A stretch of DNA of 35,380 nucleotides. It comes from Flavobacteriaceae bacterium. GTDB taxonomy: Bacteria; Bacteroidota; Bacteroidia; Flavobacteriales; Flavobacteriaceae. The position numbers and the translations under genes are program-made. The notes under the pieces are model-generated. The model did no database searches and was not told where the DNA came from. It saw only the letters and a program-made list of their open reading frames with translations. Location: contig CANGUZ010000024.1 of assembly GCA_947457255.1 (NCBI GenBank), positions 1 through 35,380 of the forward strand, in the 5' to 3' direction. This document shows, in pieces, positions 15,468 to 24,192 of this stretch (the stretch's first letter is position 1; every line of letters begins with the position of its first letter).

Positions 15468-16493
15468 ATGAGAGAAATTACGCTAAAAGAAATTGCTGAA
15501 ACCCTAGGGATATCTATAACTACCGTTTCAAAAGCATTAAAAAACTATCCAGATGTTAGCGAAAAAACAAGAAAATCAGTAATTGCATTGGCAGAACAAT
15601 TACAGTATACACCCAATAGTTTTGCGGTAAATCTTCGTACAAAAGAATCTAAAACTATTGGCTTAATCATTCCTGAAGTTGTACATCATTTCTTTTCGAA
15701 TGTTATCAATGGTATCATTGCCCAAGCAGAGAAATATGGCTATTTGGTTATTATTCTTCAATCGAATGAATCTCTTGAATTAGAAAAAAAGCAGGTAGAA
15801 TTATTAATAAATAAAAGAGTTGACGGAATTGTCATGTCGCTTTCAAATGACTCGAACGACGAAAATCATATCAAAGAAATTCTTAATCGTAAAATTCCTT
15901 TTGTTCAATTTGATAAAATTTCAAAACTAATACCTAGTTCGAAAGTAATCATTAATGATCAAAAAGCGGCTATGGATGCTGTACAACATCTCATCAATAA
16001 AGGGTGCAAGAAAATTGCCCATATTCGAGGCCCAATAAATCCTCAAAATGCTATTGATCGTTTTCTTGGCTATAAAAAAACATTAGAAAAAAACGACATT
16101 CCTTTCGATTCTAAACTCGTTTATACGTGTACTCATGTAACTTTTGAAGAGGGTGTTGAATTTGCTAAACAAATTATTGAAGAACATCCCGATGTTGATG
16201 GTATTTTTGTAATTACTGATTTGGTTGCCGTAGGAGTTTTGGCCTATTTCAACGAAAAAGGCATTCCAGTTCCCAATCAAATTGCAGTGATAGGATTCAG
16301 TAATTGGTTTATGTCACAAGTGATTACGCCAAAATTAAGCACCGTTGATCAGCCGAGTTATGAAATGGGAGTTGTTGCATTTGATTTGCTCTTAGAGGAA
16401 ATGATTTGCCATAAAGACAATCTTCTTTTCAAGCCTAGAACGGTTGAATTAGCAACTGGAATCATTGAAAGAGAATCTACTTTAAGAAAGTAA
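15468..16493 (+). CDS. LacI-family transcriptional regulator of the sugar locus
   Basis: A 341-residue LacI/GalR-family DNA-binding protein. Residues 1-55 contain the helix-turn-helix and hinge ([39 protein letters not shown]), and residues ~60-335 form the periplasmic-binding-protein-like effector domain ([68 protein letters not shown]). It is divergent from the TonB receptor and shares a 152-nt intergenic region with two palindromic operators. The effector is probably the sugar or a derivative handled by the locus (inference). It ends with a 17-nt overlap with the convergent queG gene. Confidence 0.93.
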   Translation: MREITLKEIAETLGISITTVSKALKNYPDVSEKTRKSVIALAEQLQYTPNSFAVNLRTKESKTIGLIIPEVVHHFFSNVINGIIAQAEKYGYLVIILQSNESLELEKKQVELLINKRVDGIVMSLSNDSNDENHIKEILNRKIPFVQFDKISKLIPSSKVIINDQKAAMDAVQHLINKGCKKIAHIRGPINPQNAIDRFLGYKKTLEKNDIPFDSKLVYTCTHVTFEEGVEFAKQIIEEHPDVDGIFVITDLVAVGVLAYFNEKGIPVPNQIAVIGFSNWFMSQVITPKLSTVDQPSYEMGVVAFDLLLEEMICHKDNLLFKPRTVELATGIIERESTLRK

Positions 16494-17400
16494 TATTTCG
16501 TTTCAACCCTTCAAATTTTGTTCTTTTTACAGCAGAATTTTTAAATACCTTTTTGAATGTTTCTTCCGTAATTTCCTCCCAATCTTTCTTGTCCATTGAT
16601 AGCAAATCAGGATTGGGATTAAAAAGAGGTTCACTGTGAGGTTTTGAGAATTTATTCCAAGGGCAAATATCTTGACAGACATCACAACCAAAAGCCCAAT
16701 CGTTGAATTTTCCTTTCATTTCACTCGGAATATTTTCCTTAAGTTCAATTGTGAAATAGGAGATGCATTTACTTCCATCAACAACATAAGGCGCTACTAT
16801 GGCTTCTGTTGGACAGGAATCAATACAAGCAGTACAAGTGCCACAATGATCGGTTGTTGGGTTGTCGTATTCTAATTCTAAATCAATAATAAGTTCTGCA
16901 ATAAAATAAAATGAGCCAACTGATTGGGTTATTAAATTACTGTTCTTACCAATCCAACCCAATCCCGCCTTGGCCGCCCAAGCTTTGTCTAAAACCGGAG
17001 CAGAATCTACAAATGCTCTACCGGAAACTTCTCCTATAGTTGACTGAATAGAATGGAGTAATTGATTCAATTTCTCTTTTATAACAAAATGATAATCTTG
17101 ACCATAAGCATATTTGGATATTTTATAGCTTTCTTCATTTTGAAATTCAGAAGGGTAATAATTCAGGAGTAAAGAAATTACGCTTTTGGCATCATCAACA
17201 AGCAAGTTAGGATTCAATCTTTTGTCAAAATGATTTTCCATATAATACATTTGACCGTGCTGATTTTGGTTCAACCATCTTTCTAAACGAGGTGCTTCTT
17301 CTTCTAAAAAACCAGATTTGGATATACCACAAGACAAAAAACCGAGGCGTTGTGCTTCGGATTTGATGAATTGAGAATATTTTTCTTTATTATTAAACAA
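16477..17400 (-). CDS. queG: Epoxyqueuosine reductase
   Basis: Catalyses the last step of queuosine synthesis, reducing epoxyqueuosine in tRNA to queuosine; the family is cobalamin-dependent with two [4Fe-4S] clusters. The 307-residue protein carries both ferredoxin-type motifs: [16 protein letters not shown] (about 185-200) and [16 protein letters not shown] (about 237-252), the latter with the outlying Cys in SKCISYF (about 211). The region [19 protein letters not shown] with [11 protein letters not shown] is diagnostic of QueG. The C-terminal coding end overlaps the convergent LacI-family gene by 17 nt. It is separated from upstream ruvB by 89 nt containing an inverted repeat. Confidence 0.95.
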   Translation of the reverse strand: MFNNKEKYSQFIKSEAQRLGFLSCGISKSGFLEEEAPRLERWLNQNQHGQMYYMENHFDKRLNPNLLVDDAKSVISLLLNYYPSEFQNEESYKISKYAYGQDYHFVIKEKLNQLLHSIQSTIGEVSGRAFVDSAPVLDKAWAAKAGLGWIGKNSNLITQSVGSFYFIAELIIDLELEYDNPTTDHCGTCTACIDSCPTEAIVAPYVVDGSKCISYFTIELKENIPSEMKGKFNDWAFGCDVCQDICPWNKFSKPHSEPLFNPNPDLLSMDKKDWEEITEETFKKVFKNSAVKRTKFEGLKRNITFLK

Positions 17401-17439
17401 TTCTTCTATAAATAGATTTAAACCATTAAGGAAATAAGG

Positions 17440-17475
17440 AAATTAAGTTTGAAATATCTTAATGAAACTTAATTT
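17440..17475 (-). terminator. AT-rich inverted repeat after ruvB, possible weak terminator
   Basis: An 11-bp perfect stem, AAATTAAGTTT (17440-17450) with AAACTTAATTT (17465-17475), loop 14 nt, in the 89-nt gap between ruvB (ends 17490) and queG (starts 17400). On the minus strand the hairpin is followed by CCTTATTTCC, a poor U tract. It could reduce read-through or be an AT-rich operator. Confidence 0.4.
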
Positions 17476-17489
17476 AATAGTTTAAAAAA

Positions 17490-18512
17490 TTAAAAAAGTC
17501 CGCCCTGAACGTTCGTTTTAACTTTTCCTAAATGTTTGTAGGCTTTTTCAGTAACCTCACGACCTCTAGGAGTTCGCATGATGAATCCCTCCTGAATGAG
17601 AAAAGGCTCATATACTTCTTCAATGGTTTCGCTACTCTCTGAGACAGCTGTCGCTAGAGTTGATAAACCAACAGGTCCACCTTTAAATTTATCGATGATA
17701 GTATTTAAAATTTTGTTGTCCATTTCATCCAAACCATGTGCATCAACATGCAATGCTTTAAGGGAATAGCGCGCAATTTCAATATCTATTTTACCATTTC
17801 CTTTAATCTGTGCAAAATCACGAACGCGACGCAACAAAGCATTTGCAATTCGAGGCGTTCCTCTGCTCCTACCTGCAATTTCTATTGCTGCCTCCATAGT
17901 TATAGGCATTTTTATAATAGATGAACTACGTTGTACAATAGTTGTTAAAAGTTCTGTAGTATAATATTGCAATCGGCTTTGTATTCCAAACCTCGCGCGC
18001 ATTGGTGCAGTTAATAGTCCTGAACGAGTTGTTGCTCCAATTAGAGTAAATGGATTGAGATTGATTTGAACCGTTCTAGCATTAGGACCAGATTCAATCA
18101 TAATATCTATTTTGAAGTCTTCCATGGCGGAATACAGATACTCCTCAACAATAGGACTCAATCGATGAATTTCGTCTATAAAAAGAACATCACGCTCTTC
18201 AAGATTAGTAAGCAATCCAGCTAAATCGCCAGGCTTATCTAGTACAGGCCCCGAGGTAATTTTGATTCCAACTCCTAATTCGTTAGCTAAAATATTTGCG
18301 AGAGTGGTTTTACCCAATCCTGGTGGACCATGAAATAATGTATGGTCTAAAGCTTCTTTTCTTTGATTAGCTGCTTCAACAAAAACTTTTAGATTTTCTA
18401 ATATTTGATCTTGTCCTGAAAAATCATCGAATGATAGAGGTCTTAATCTTTTTTCGAGATCAAGTTCTTCATGATTATAGTTGTTATTTGTTGGGTCTAA
18501 ATTTTCATTCAT
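17490..18512 (-). CDS. ruvB: Holliday junction branch migration helicase RuvB
   Basis: The hexameric AAA+ motor that drives RuvA-bound Holliday junctions during recombinational repair. The 340-residue length is standard. Motifs are intact: [11 protein letters not shown] at the N-terminus, Walker [13 protein letters not shown] (about 65-76), Walker [13 protein letters not shown] (about 113-125), sensor 1 [20 protein letters not shown] with the arginine finger, and the C-terminal winged helix ending [20 protein letters not shown] near-perfect -7 element TACATTTG sits only 4 nt upstream of the ATG, so the transcript may be leaderless. It is not next to ruvA or ruvC in this window. Confidence 0.97.
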   Translation of the reverse strand: MNENLDPTNNNYNHEELDLEKRLRPLSFDDFSGQDQILENLKVFVEAANQRKEALDHTLFHGPPGLGKTTLANILANELGVGIKITSGPVLDKPGDLAGLLTNLEERDVLFIDEIHRLSPIVEEYLYSAMEDFKIDIMIESGPNARTVQINLNPFTLIGATTRSGLLTAPMRARFGIQSRLQYYTTELLTTIVQRSSSIIKMPITMEAAIEIAGRSRGTPRIANALLRRVRDFAQIKGNGKIDIEIARYSLKALHVDAHGLDEMDNKILNTIIDKFKGGPVGLSTLATAVSESSETIEEVYEPFLIQEGFIMRTPRGREVTEKAYKHLGKVKTNVQGGLF

Positions 18513-18516
18513 CCTA

Positions 18517-18524
18517 CAAATGTA
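18517..18524 (-). promoter_or_regulatory. -7 promoter element of ruvB
   Basis: On the minus strand this is TACATTTG, a full match to TAnnTTTG, ending 4 nt before the ruvB ATG. The best -33 candidate (TTTG on the minus strand at 18538-18541) gives a 13-nt spacer, shorter than the usual 17-23. If active, transcription would begin at or inside the start codon. Confidence 0.4.
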
Positions 18525-18543
18525 ACAAAGTTTTGCGCAAATA

Positions 18544-18573
18544 AAAATGCCTTTCGTTTCGGAAAGGCATTTT
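18544..18573 (-). terminator. Rho-independent terminator of the act-cox operon
   Basis: A 12-bp perfect stem, AAAATGCCTTTC (18544-18555) with GAAAGGCATTTT (18562-18573), around a 6-nt loop, followed on the minus strand by TTATTT. It lies 16 nt after the stop of the cytochrome oxidase subunit I gene and ends the eight-gene respiratory operon before ruvB. Confidence 0.88.
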
Positions 18574-18589
18574 ATAAAATTTATAAATT

Positions 18590-20398
18590 CTAGTGATGCA
18601 ATTGTTCTTCACCTTCTTTCATTGGTACATTTTGAGGAACAAAATCTTCATCATGTCCTGGTTTACTATAATCGTAAGGCCATCTGTGAACATGAGGTAT
18701 TTCTCCAGGCCAATTCCCGTGCATATGTTCGATTGGTGCAGTCCATTCTAAAGTATTCGATTTCCATGGATTTTGAACCGTTCGTTTTCCGTAAAAAATA
18801 CTACTAAAGAAATTATAAATAAATACCAACTGAAAAGCTCCTCCAACTAAAGCGAAAATAGTTATTAGCACATTTACGTTTTGTAAATCATCAAATAATG
18901 GAAAGTTAGTATTGGTATAATATCTTCTAGGCAAACCTGCTAAACCTATAAAGTGCATCGGAAAAAATACTCCATAAGCACAAACAGCTGTTACCCAAAA
19001 GTGAATATAACCTAAATTTTTGTTTAACATTCTTCCGAACATTTTTGGAAACCAATGATAAATACCAGCAAACATTCCGTAAAGAGCAGATATACCCATT
19101 ACTAAGTGAAAATGCGCTACAACAAAATAAGTATCATGAACATTTATATCTAATGTACTATCACCAAGAATAATTCCTGTTAAACCTCCGGTGATGAAAG
19201 TTGAAACTAATCCAATTGAAAACAACATAGCAGGGTTTAATTGTAAGTTTCCTTTCCAAAGTGTAGTAATATAATTGAACGCTTTTACGGCAGATGGAAT
19301 AGCAATTAACAATGTTGTAAATGTAAATACAGACCCTAAAAACGGATTCATTCCGGATAAAAACATGTGGTGACCCCAAACAATAGTTGATAAAAAAGCA
19401 ATAGCTAAAATAGACATAATCATTGCTCTATAACCAAAAATTGGTTTACGAGAATTGGTTGCTATAACTTCTGAAGTAATCCCTAACGCAGGAAGTAAAA
19501 TAATATACACTTCAGGATGTCCTAGAAACCAAAACAAGTGCTCAAACAAAACTGGAGACCCTCCTTGATAGTGTAATACTTCACCAGCTATATAAATATC
19601 TGAAAGAAAGAATGAAGTCCCGAAACTTCTATCCATAATTAATAACAAAGCTGCAGAAAGAAGAACTGGAAATGAAATAACTCCAATTATTGCAGTAACA
19701 AAGAAAGCCCAAATCGTAAGTGGCAATCTTGTCATAGACATCCCTTTAGTTCTTAAATTGATAACAGTAACAATATAATTTAAAGATCCCATTAAGGAAG
19801 ATGCAATAAATACTGCCATAGAAACTAACCACAAAGTCATTCCCATTCCAGAACCAGGAATAGCTTGTTCTAAAGCACTTAATGGTGGATAAATAGTCCA
19901 ACCAGCAGATGCAGGTCCTGACTCTACAAACAATGAAGCAACCATGATTATACTGGATGTAAAAAACAACCAATAAGAAACCATATTTAGGAATCCTGAT
20001 GCCATATCGCGGGCTCCAATCTGTAATGGTATTAATAAATTACTGAAAGTTCCACTTAAGGCTGCCGTTAGTACAAAGAAAACCATTATGGTTCCATGTA
20101 TAGTTACTAATGCTAAATAGCGGTCATTTGCCATAACTCCATTTGGAGCATAAGAATCGCCAAGAACAATACTAAAAATCTTAAAAGATTGTTCAGGCCA
20201 AGCTAATTGCAATCTGAAAAGTAACGAAATTGCGACACCAATAATTCCCATTAAAATACCAGTAATAAGGTATTGTTTGGCAATCATTTTATGATCTATA
20301 CTAAAAATATACTTCGTAATAAAAGTGTCTTTGTGATGGTGTTCGTGATCGTGATCATGCGCATGCTCGTGTGAGTGGTCTATTGCTGATGCTGACAT
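18590..20398 (-). CDS. ctaD: Cytochrome c oxidase subunit I (aa3 type)
   Basis: The catalytic subunit of the A-type haem-copper oxidase, reducing O2 to water and pumping protons. All ligands are visible: the CuB histidine with cross-linked tyrosine in FLGHPEVYI, two CuB histidines in [10 protein letters not shown], and the haem a3 and haem a histidines in [17 protein letters not shown]; the Glu of GHPE marks the A1 subtype. About 12 helices span the core. The N-terminus has an unusual His/Asp-rich stretch (residues ~8-23, [15 protein letters not shown]) and the C-terminus ends EQLHH. It is the last gene of the respiratory operon, 29 nt after subunit II, and a terminator follows. Subunits III and IV are not in this window. 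Confidence 0.97.
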   Translation of the reverse strand: MSASAIDHSHEHAHDHDHEHHHKDTFITKYIFSIDHKMIAKQYLITGILMGIIGVAISLLFRLQLAWPEQSFKIFSIVLGDSYAPNGVMANDRYLALVTIHGTIMVFFVLTAALSGTFSNLLIPLQIGARDMASGFLNMVSYWLFFTSSIIMVASLFVESGPASAGWTIYPPLSALEQAIPGSGMGMTLWLVSMAVFIASSLMGSLNYIVTVINLRTKGMSMTRLPLTIWAFFVTAIIGVISFPVLLSAALLLIMDRSFGTSFFLSDIYIAGEVLHYQGGSPVLFEHLFWFLGHPEVYIILLPALGITSEVIATNSRKPIFGYRAMIMSILAIAFLSTIVWGHHMFLSGMNPFLGSVFTFTTLLIAIPSAVKAFNYITTLWKGNLQLNPAMLFSIGLVSTFITGGLTGIILGDSTLDINVHDTYFVVAHFHLVMGISALYGMFAGIYHWFPKMFGRMLNKNLGYIHFWVTAVCAYGVFFPMHFIGLAGLPRRYYTNTNFPLFDDLQNVNVLITIFALVGGAFQLVFIYNFFSSIFYGKRTVQNPWKSNTLEWTAPIEHMHGNWPGEIPHVHRWPYDYSKPGHDEDFVPQNVPMKEGEEQLHH

Positions 20399-20427
20399 AA
20401 AATATTTATTTATAAAATTTAAAAGTA

Positions 20428-21585
20428 TTATTTAGTAGTCACTTGCGCAACTATTTTTGAATCTTTAACCATTGTTGAATCATTACCTATAGGTTTAGAA
20501 TCATCGGCAGGTTTGGCAGTTGCAGCTTTCACTTCTTGAGCAACTGTAGGTTTATCTGAAAGCCATTTTTTATAGTCCTCAGGAGTATCAACAACAATTT
20601 TCATTTGCATATTATAGTGAGAGGCACCACAAATTTTATTACATAAAAGCAAATAGTCAAAAGTGTATGGGTCTAAAGCAGTCTGACCGTTAGCAACTAG
20701 CTCAATACTTTTCTCTGCTCTGATTTTATTGATATTAGCCACCTTTTCAACCATAAAGGTCAAATTTCTATACTCATCAGAAGTGTAAGTAGGCGTATAG
20801 GCAAATTCAGTTACCATGCCAGGAACAACATTCATTTGAGCTCTAAAATGAGGCATATAAGCTGAATGTAATACATCCTGAGATCTCATTTTAAAATGGA
20901 TTTTCTTTCCTTTAGGAATATGCAACTCAGTTACAACTATATCATCTTGAGCATTTGGATCTGATAAATCAACCCCAACAGCATTTACTCCTTCAATATA
21001 ACGAACATTAGCTTTCCCTAATACATTATCCGTTCCTGAATATCTTGCTTTCCAATTGAATTGTTGTGCATACAATTCAATTTCAATCGTTTCTTCATCT
21101 TTATCAATAAACATAATATCATTCCATGCATACAATCCGTAAAGAATTAGTACTGCTAATACAACTGCTGGAATAGCACTCCATATAATTTCTAATTTAT
21201 TACTATCAGAAAAATATAAAGCTTTATTTTCTTTTTTCCCTCTGTATTGAAAAGCAAAATAATGAAGTAAAACTTGGGTAAAACCTTGAACAAAAAATAT
21301 AACTAACCATGTAATATTCATTAAGCTATCAACTTCAGGTCCGTGCTCAGATGCTGGAGTATGAAGTACCAAGGGGCCCCATTTAAACAAACCATATATA
21401 GTAAAAATGTAAATGAAAGCTAAAAAGCCAAACATTAAGTATCCTTGTACATTATTATCTTTATCGTTTGCAACTTGAGAATCATCATTTGCAACACCAA
21501 CTTGAGTTAAATCGAATATTTTAGTTAATTGCCATAATGCAATAGCTAATAAACCTAAAACTATAATTACCAACAAACTTGTCAT
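20428..21585 (-). CDS. ctaC: Cytochrome c oxidase subunit II (CuA subunit)
   Basis: Accepts electrons from a c-type cytochrome through a binuclear CuA centre and passes them to haem a. The cupredoxin domain in the second half carries the CuA ligands: the upstream histidine in DVLHSAYMPHFRAQ and the C-x3-C-x3-H-x2-M block CNKICGASHYNM. At 385 residues it is long; I count four hydrophobic segments (about 3-20, 50-75, 92-112, 132-152) before the cupredoxin domain rather than the two of classical subunit II. The C-terminus is a charged Ala/Lys-rich tail. It sits 19 nt after actF, tying the oxidase to alternative complex III. Confidence 0.95.
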   Translation of the reverse strand: MTSLLVIIVLGLLAIALWQLTKIFDLTQVGVANDDSQVANDKDNNVQGYLMFGFLAFIYIFTIYGLFKWGPLVLHTPASEHGPEVDSLMNITWLVIFFVQGFTQVLLHYFAFQYRGKKENKALYFSDSNKLEIIWSAIPAVVLAVLILYGLYAWNDIMFIDKDEETIEIELYAQQFNWKARYSGTDNVLGKANVRYIEGVNAVGVDLSDPNAQDDIVVTELHIPKGKKIHFKMRSQDVLHSAYMPHFRAQMNVVPGMVTEFAYTPTYTSDEYRNLTFMVEKVANINKIRAEKSIELVANGQTALDPYTFDYLLLCNKICGASHYNMQMKIVVDTPEDYKKWLSDKPTVAQEVKAATAKPADDSKPIGNDSTMVKDSKIVAQVTTK

Positions 21586-21604
21586 CTGTTTATTTCTTTA
21601 AATA

Positions 21605-23086
21605 TTAATAATGAAAATGTTTACTTTCTTCTATGTAAGGATTTCTTTTAGGTAATAAAGGAACTCTTGTTAAAGCTGAGAATACCACAAATATGAATAA
21701 TCCTAAGAAGAAAAGTACTGATCCAATTTCTGAAACTCCAATAAACCATTGATCACCAACAGCTGAAGGCATAATCATGTTAAAGAAATCAATATAATGA
21801 CCTAATAAAATTACTATACCTGCCATAACTAAAACCCAAGTAATTCTCTTAAAATCCGTGTTAATTAAAATTAAAATTGGGAATAAAAAATTCATAACTA
21901 CTGCACCAAAAAAAGGAAGATTATACATTTCAATTCTCGTTACAAAATACGTTACCTCTTCAGGAATATTTGCGTACCAAATTAGCATAAATTGTGAAAA
22001 CCATAAATAAGTCCAAAATACACTTATACCAAACATGAATTTTGCTAAATCATGAATATGACTTGTATTTACATTTTCTAAATATCCTTTTGATTTCAAG
22101 TATAAAGTAACCATACAAATTGTAGTAATACCGCTTACAAAGAAACTAGCAAATACATACCATCCAAAAAGTGTACTAAACCAGTGTGGATCAATTGACA
22201 TAATCCAATCCCAAGACATTATAGATTCTGTTACTATAAAGAAAACAAGAAACATAGCAGAGATATTGAAGTTCTTTTTATAGAAACTATTGTCATTAGA
22301 CTCGTCTTGTGCCAAACAATTTTTTCTTGAGAAATATCTGTAAAGATTCCAACCAATCAAGAAAATAGCAGCTCTAACAATCCAAAATGGAAAGTTTAAA
22401 TATCCTGCTTTATTTTGAATCAACTTATCATTAGCTACTACTTCAGGGTCTAACCATATAAATAAATGGTTCATGTGTAAACCACATAAAATCAAGAAAA
22501 TAAAGAATATAACAGAACCTACAGGCAAGTAAGCTGTTATTCCTTGCATTACTCTGAATAATACTGGAGACCATCCTGCTTGAGCCACTTGCTGTATAGC
22601 ATAAAATGCCAATACCCCTAATGAAACTAACATAAAAAAGATACAAGCAACATAAAAAGCAGCCCAAGGCTTATTTTGCAATTGGTGTAAAACGTGCTCC
22701 AAATGCTCTTCGTGTGCTTTGTGAGCCTCTTCAGCAGAAATACTTTTAATTTCTTTGTGAGCGGTATGTGAAACTGTTTCAACAACTACTTCTTCATGAA
22801 CTTTAGCTGTATCTACATTTGTAGAATCTAAAACAACTTCTACTATTTCTTTCTTTTCTTCTAATGGAACTTCAGCTTCGTGAACAGATTCATGTTTATT
22901 TTTTTCATGAGCGGTAGCATCAGCATTTGATTCAGAGTGATGTCCGCCATGAGAATCAGCAGCAAGAATTTTTTCAACTTCTTCAATATTTTTAGGTGCA
23001 GTTAAAAAACCATATCCTATACCAAGAACACCTAAAATCATTAGAATGAAGGAGAATGTTTTTAATTTACTTGAAAATGTGTACAT
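21605..23086 (-). CDS. actF: Alternative complex III subunit ActF (membrane subunit)
   Basis: One of the two large membrane subunits of the menaquinol:cytochrome c/oxidase oxidoreductase ACIII. It is a 493-residue polytopic protein with about ten helices: an N-terminal one (SFILMILGVLGIGYGFL) and the rest after residue 140 (FYVACIFFMLVSLGVLAFYA; SIMSWDWIMSIDPHWFSTLF; FPILILINTDFKRITWVLV). Between them, residues ~40-135, is a long soluble insert rich in His and Glu (HGGHHSESNADATAHEKN), which is not part of the helical core. It begins 28 nt after actE and ends 19 nt before the oxidase subunit II gene. Confidence 0.92.
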   Translation of the reverse strand: MYTFSSKLKTFSFILMILGVLGIGYGFLTAPKNIEEVEKILAADSHGGHHSESNADATAHEKNKHESVHEAEVPLEEKKEIVEVVLDSTNVDTAKVHEEVVVETVSHTAHKEIKSISAEEAHKAHEEHLEHVLHQLQNKPWAAFYVACIFFMLVSLGVLAFYAIQQVAQAGWSPVLFRVMQGITAYLPVGSVIFFIFLILCGLHMNHLFIWLDPEVVANDKLIQNKAGYLNFPFWIVRAAIFLIGWNLYRYFSRKNCLAQDESNDNSFYKKNFNISAMFLVFFIVTESIMSWDWIMSIDPHWFSTLFGWYVFASFFVSGITTICMVTLYLKSKGYLENVNTSHIHDLAKFMFGISVFWTYLWFSQFMLIWYANIPEEVTYFVTRIEMYNLPFFGAVVMNFLFPILILINTDFKRITWVLVMAGIVILLGHYIDFFNMIMPSAVGDQWFIGVSEIGSVLFFLGLFIFVVFSALTRVPLLPKRNPYIEESKHFHY

Positions 23087-23114
23087 ATCTATTATGATCA
23101 GTTTGTTCTACAAT

Positions 23115-23660
23115 TTATAATTCGCTTTTAAGTTTCATTACATATGATGAAACTAACCATCGTTCGTGAGCATTCATTTGATTCGCATAAGAACCCATAG
23201 AATTTAATCCAAATTGTTGTACATGGAAAACGCTACCAGTGGTAATAACACGATCTTTATAATTAGGAACTCCCAGATATTTTCCTTGAGTAACTAATTT
23301 ACCTTTACCGTCTCCAGTATTTCCGTGACAAATAGCACAATAAATTTCATAAAGACCTTTAGCTTTATCTAAATCGACAGCTATAGAATCTAAAGGAGAT
23401 TTTAAATTTGCTTTTGCCAATTCATATCCTTCTGTAGTATTTGGATAATCGTATACTTCAAAACCTCTGTTAATAGTTCCAGCAGGTGGAAGCTGACCTT
23501 CTTTACCGTTTTTGAAAGCATTCGATTCAGAATAGGTTTCATAACTTACGGCTTCATACATATTAGGCATGTATTGATAGTTTGGTTTCAAATCGTCTTT
23601 ACAAGATGAAACGAAAACAGCGATACAAACTAAAAGTGCTATTTTATATAAACTTTTCAT
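23115..23660 (-). CDS. actE: Alternative complex III subunit ActE (monohaem cytochrome c lipoprotein)
   Basis: A 181-residue lipoprotein cytochrome that carries electrons from ActA to the oxidase or a soluble carrier. The signal is MKSLYKIALLVCIAVFVSSC with the lipobox VSSC, and the single haem site is CAICHGNTGDGKG (near residue 110); a C-terminal Met ligand is plausible in NSMGSYANQM. The frame is open seven codons further upstream (to 23681), which would overlap actD by 14 nt, but starting at 23660 places the basic residues directly before the hydrophobic core and leaves a 7-nt gap after actD, so I choose that. Confidence 0.92.
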   Translation of the reverse strand: MKSLYKIALLVCIAVFVSSCKDDLKPNYQYMPNMYEAVSYETYSESNAFKNGKEGQLPPAGTINRGFEVYDYPNTTEGYELAKANLKSPLDSIAVDLDKAKGLYEIYCAICHGNTGDGKGKLVTQGKYLGVPNYKDRVITTGSVFHVQQFGLNSMGSYANQMNAHERWLVSSYVMKLKSEL

Positions 23661-23667
23661 ATAACTA

Positions 23668-24192
23668 TTAATGCTTATCAATTACTTTAACTTCAACTGC
23701 TCCTGTCTTTTCAAAAAAAGAAACCAACTCCTTTTCATTGTTGTTTACCGCTACTTCCATCAAAAAATGGTCATCAGTAGTTCTAACATCTGGGTTCTCT
23801 GCAACTTTAAAAGGCCATAATTTACTTCTCATATAAAAAGTAATAACCATTAAGTGTGCAGCAAAAAACACAGTTTCTTCAAACATAATTGGCACAAAAG
23901 CAGGCATGTTTTCGATATAACTAAAACTTGGTTTACCTCCTATATCCTGTGGCCAATCTTGAATCATAATATAATTCATCATCCAAGTTCCAAAAGAGAT
24001 ACCACACAAACCGTAGATAAAAGCACAAATTGCTAATCGCGTTGGTGCAATTCCCATAGCTTTATCCAAACCGTGTACAGGGAATGGAGTAAAAACTTCT
24101 TCAATATGATAGTGAGCTGCGCGTGTTTTCTTAACAGCATCCATCAATATATCATCGTCATTATAAATGGCGTAAATAACTTTATTACTCAT
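23668..24192 (-). CDS. actD: Alternative complex III subunit ActD (DUF3341)
   Basis: A 174-residue ACIII membrane subunit of the DUF3341 family. An N-terminal soluble part (KVIYAIYNDDDILMDAVKK, YHIEEVFTPFPVHGLDKAMG) precedes two helices, LAICAFIYGLCGISFGTWM and MFEETVFFAAHLMVITFYM, and a soluble C-terminus. The TPFPVHGLDKAMG sequence is typical of the family. Its role is structural in the solved complexes (family knowledge). The start overlaps the end of actC by 8 nt, indicating coupled translation. Confidence 0.92.
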   Translation of the reverse strand: MSNKVIYAIYNDDDILMDAVKKTRAAHYHIEEVFTPFPVHGLDKAMGIAPTRLAICAFIYGLCGISFGTWMMNYIMIQDWPQDIGGKPSFSYIENMPAFVPIMFEETVFFAAHLMVITFYMRSKLWPFKVAENPDVRTTDDHFLMEVAVNNNEKELVSFFEKTGAVEVKVIDKH

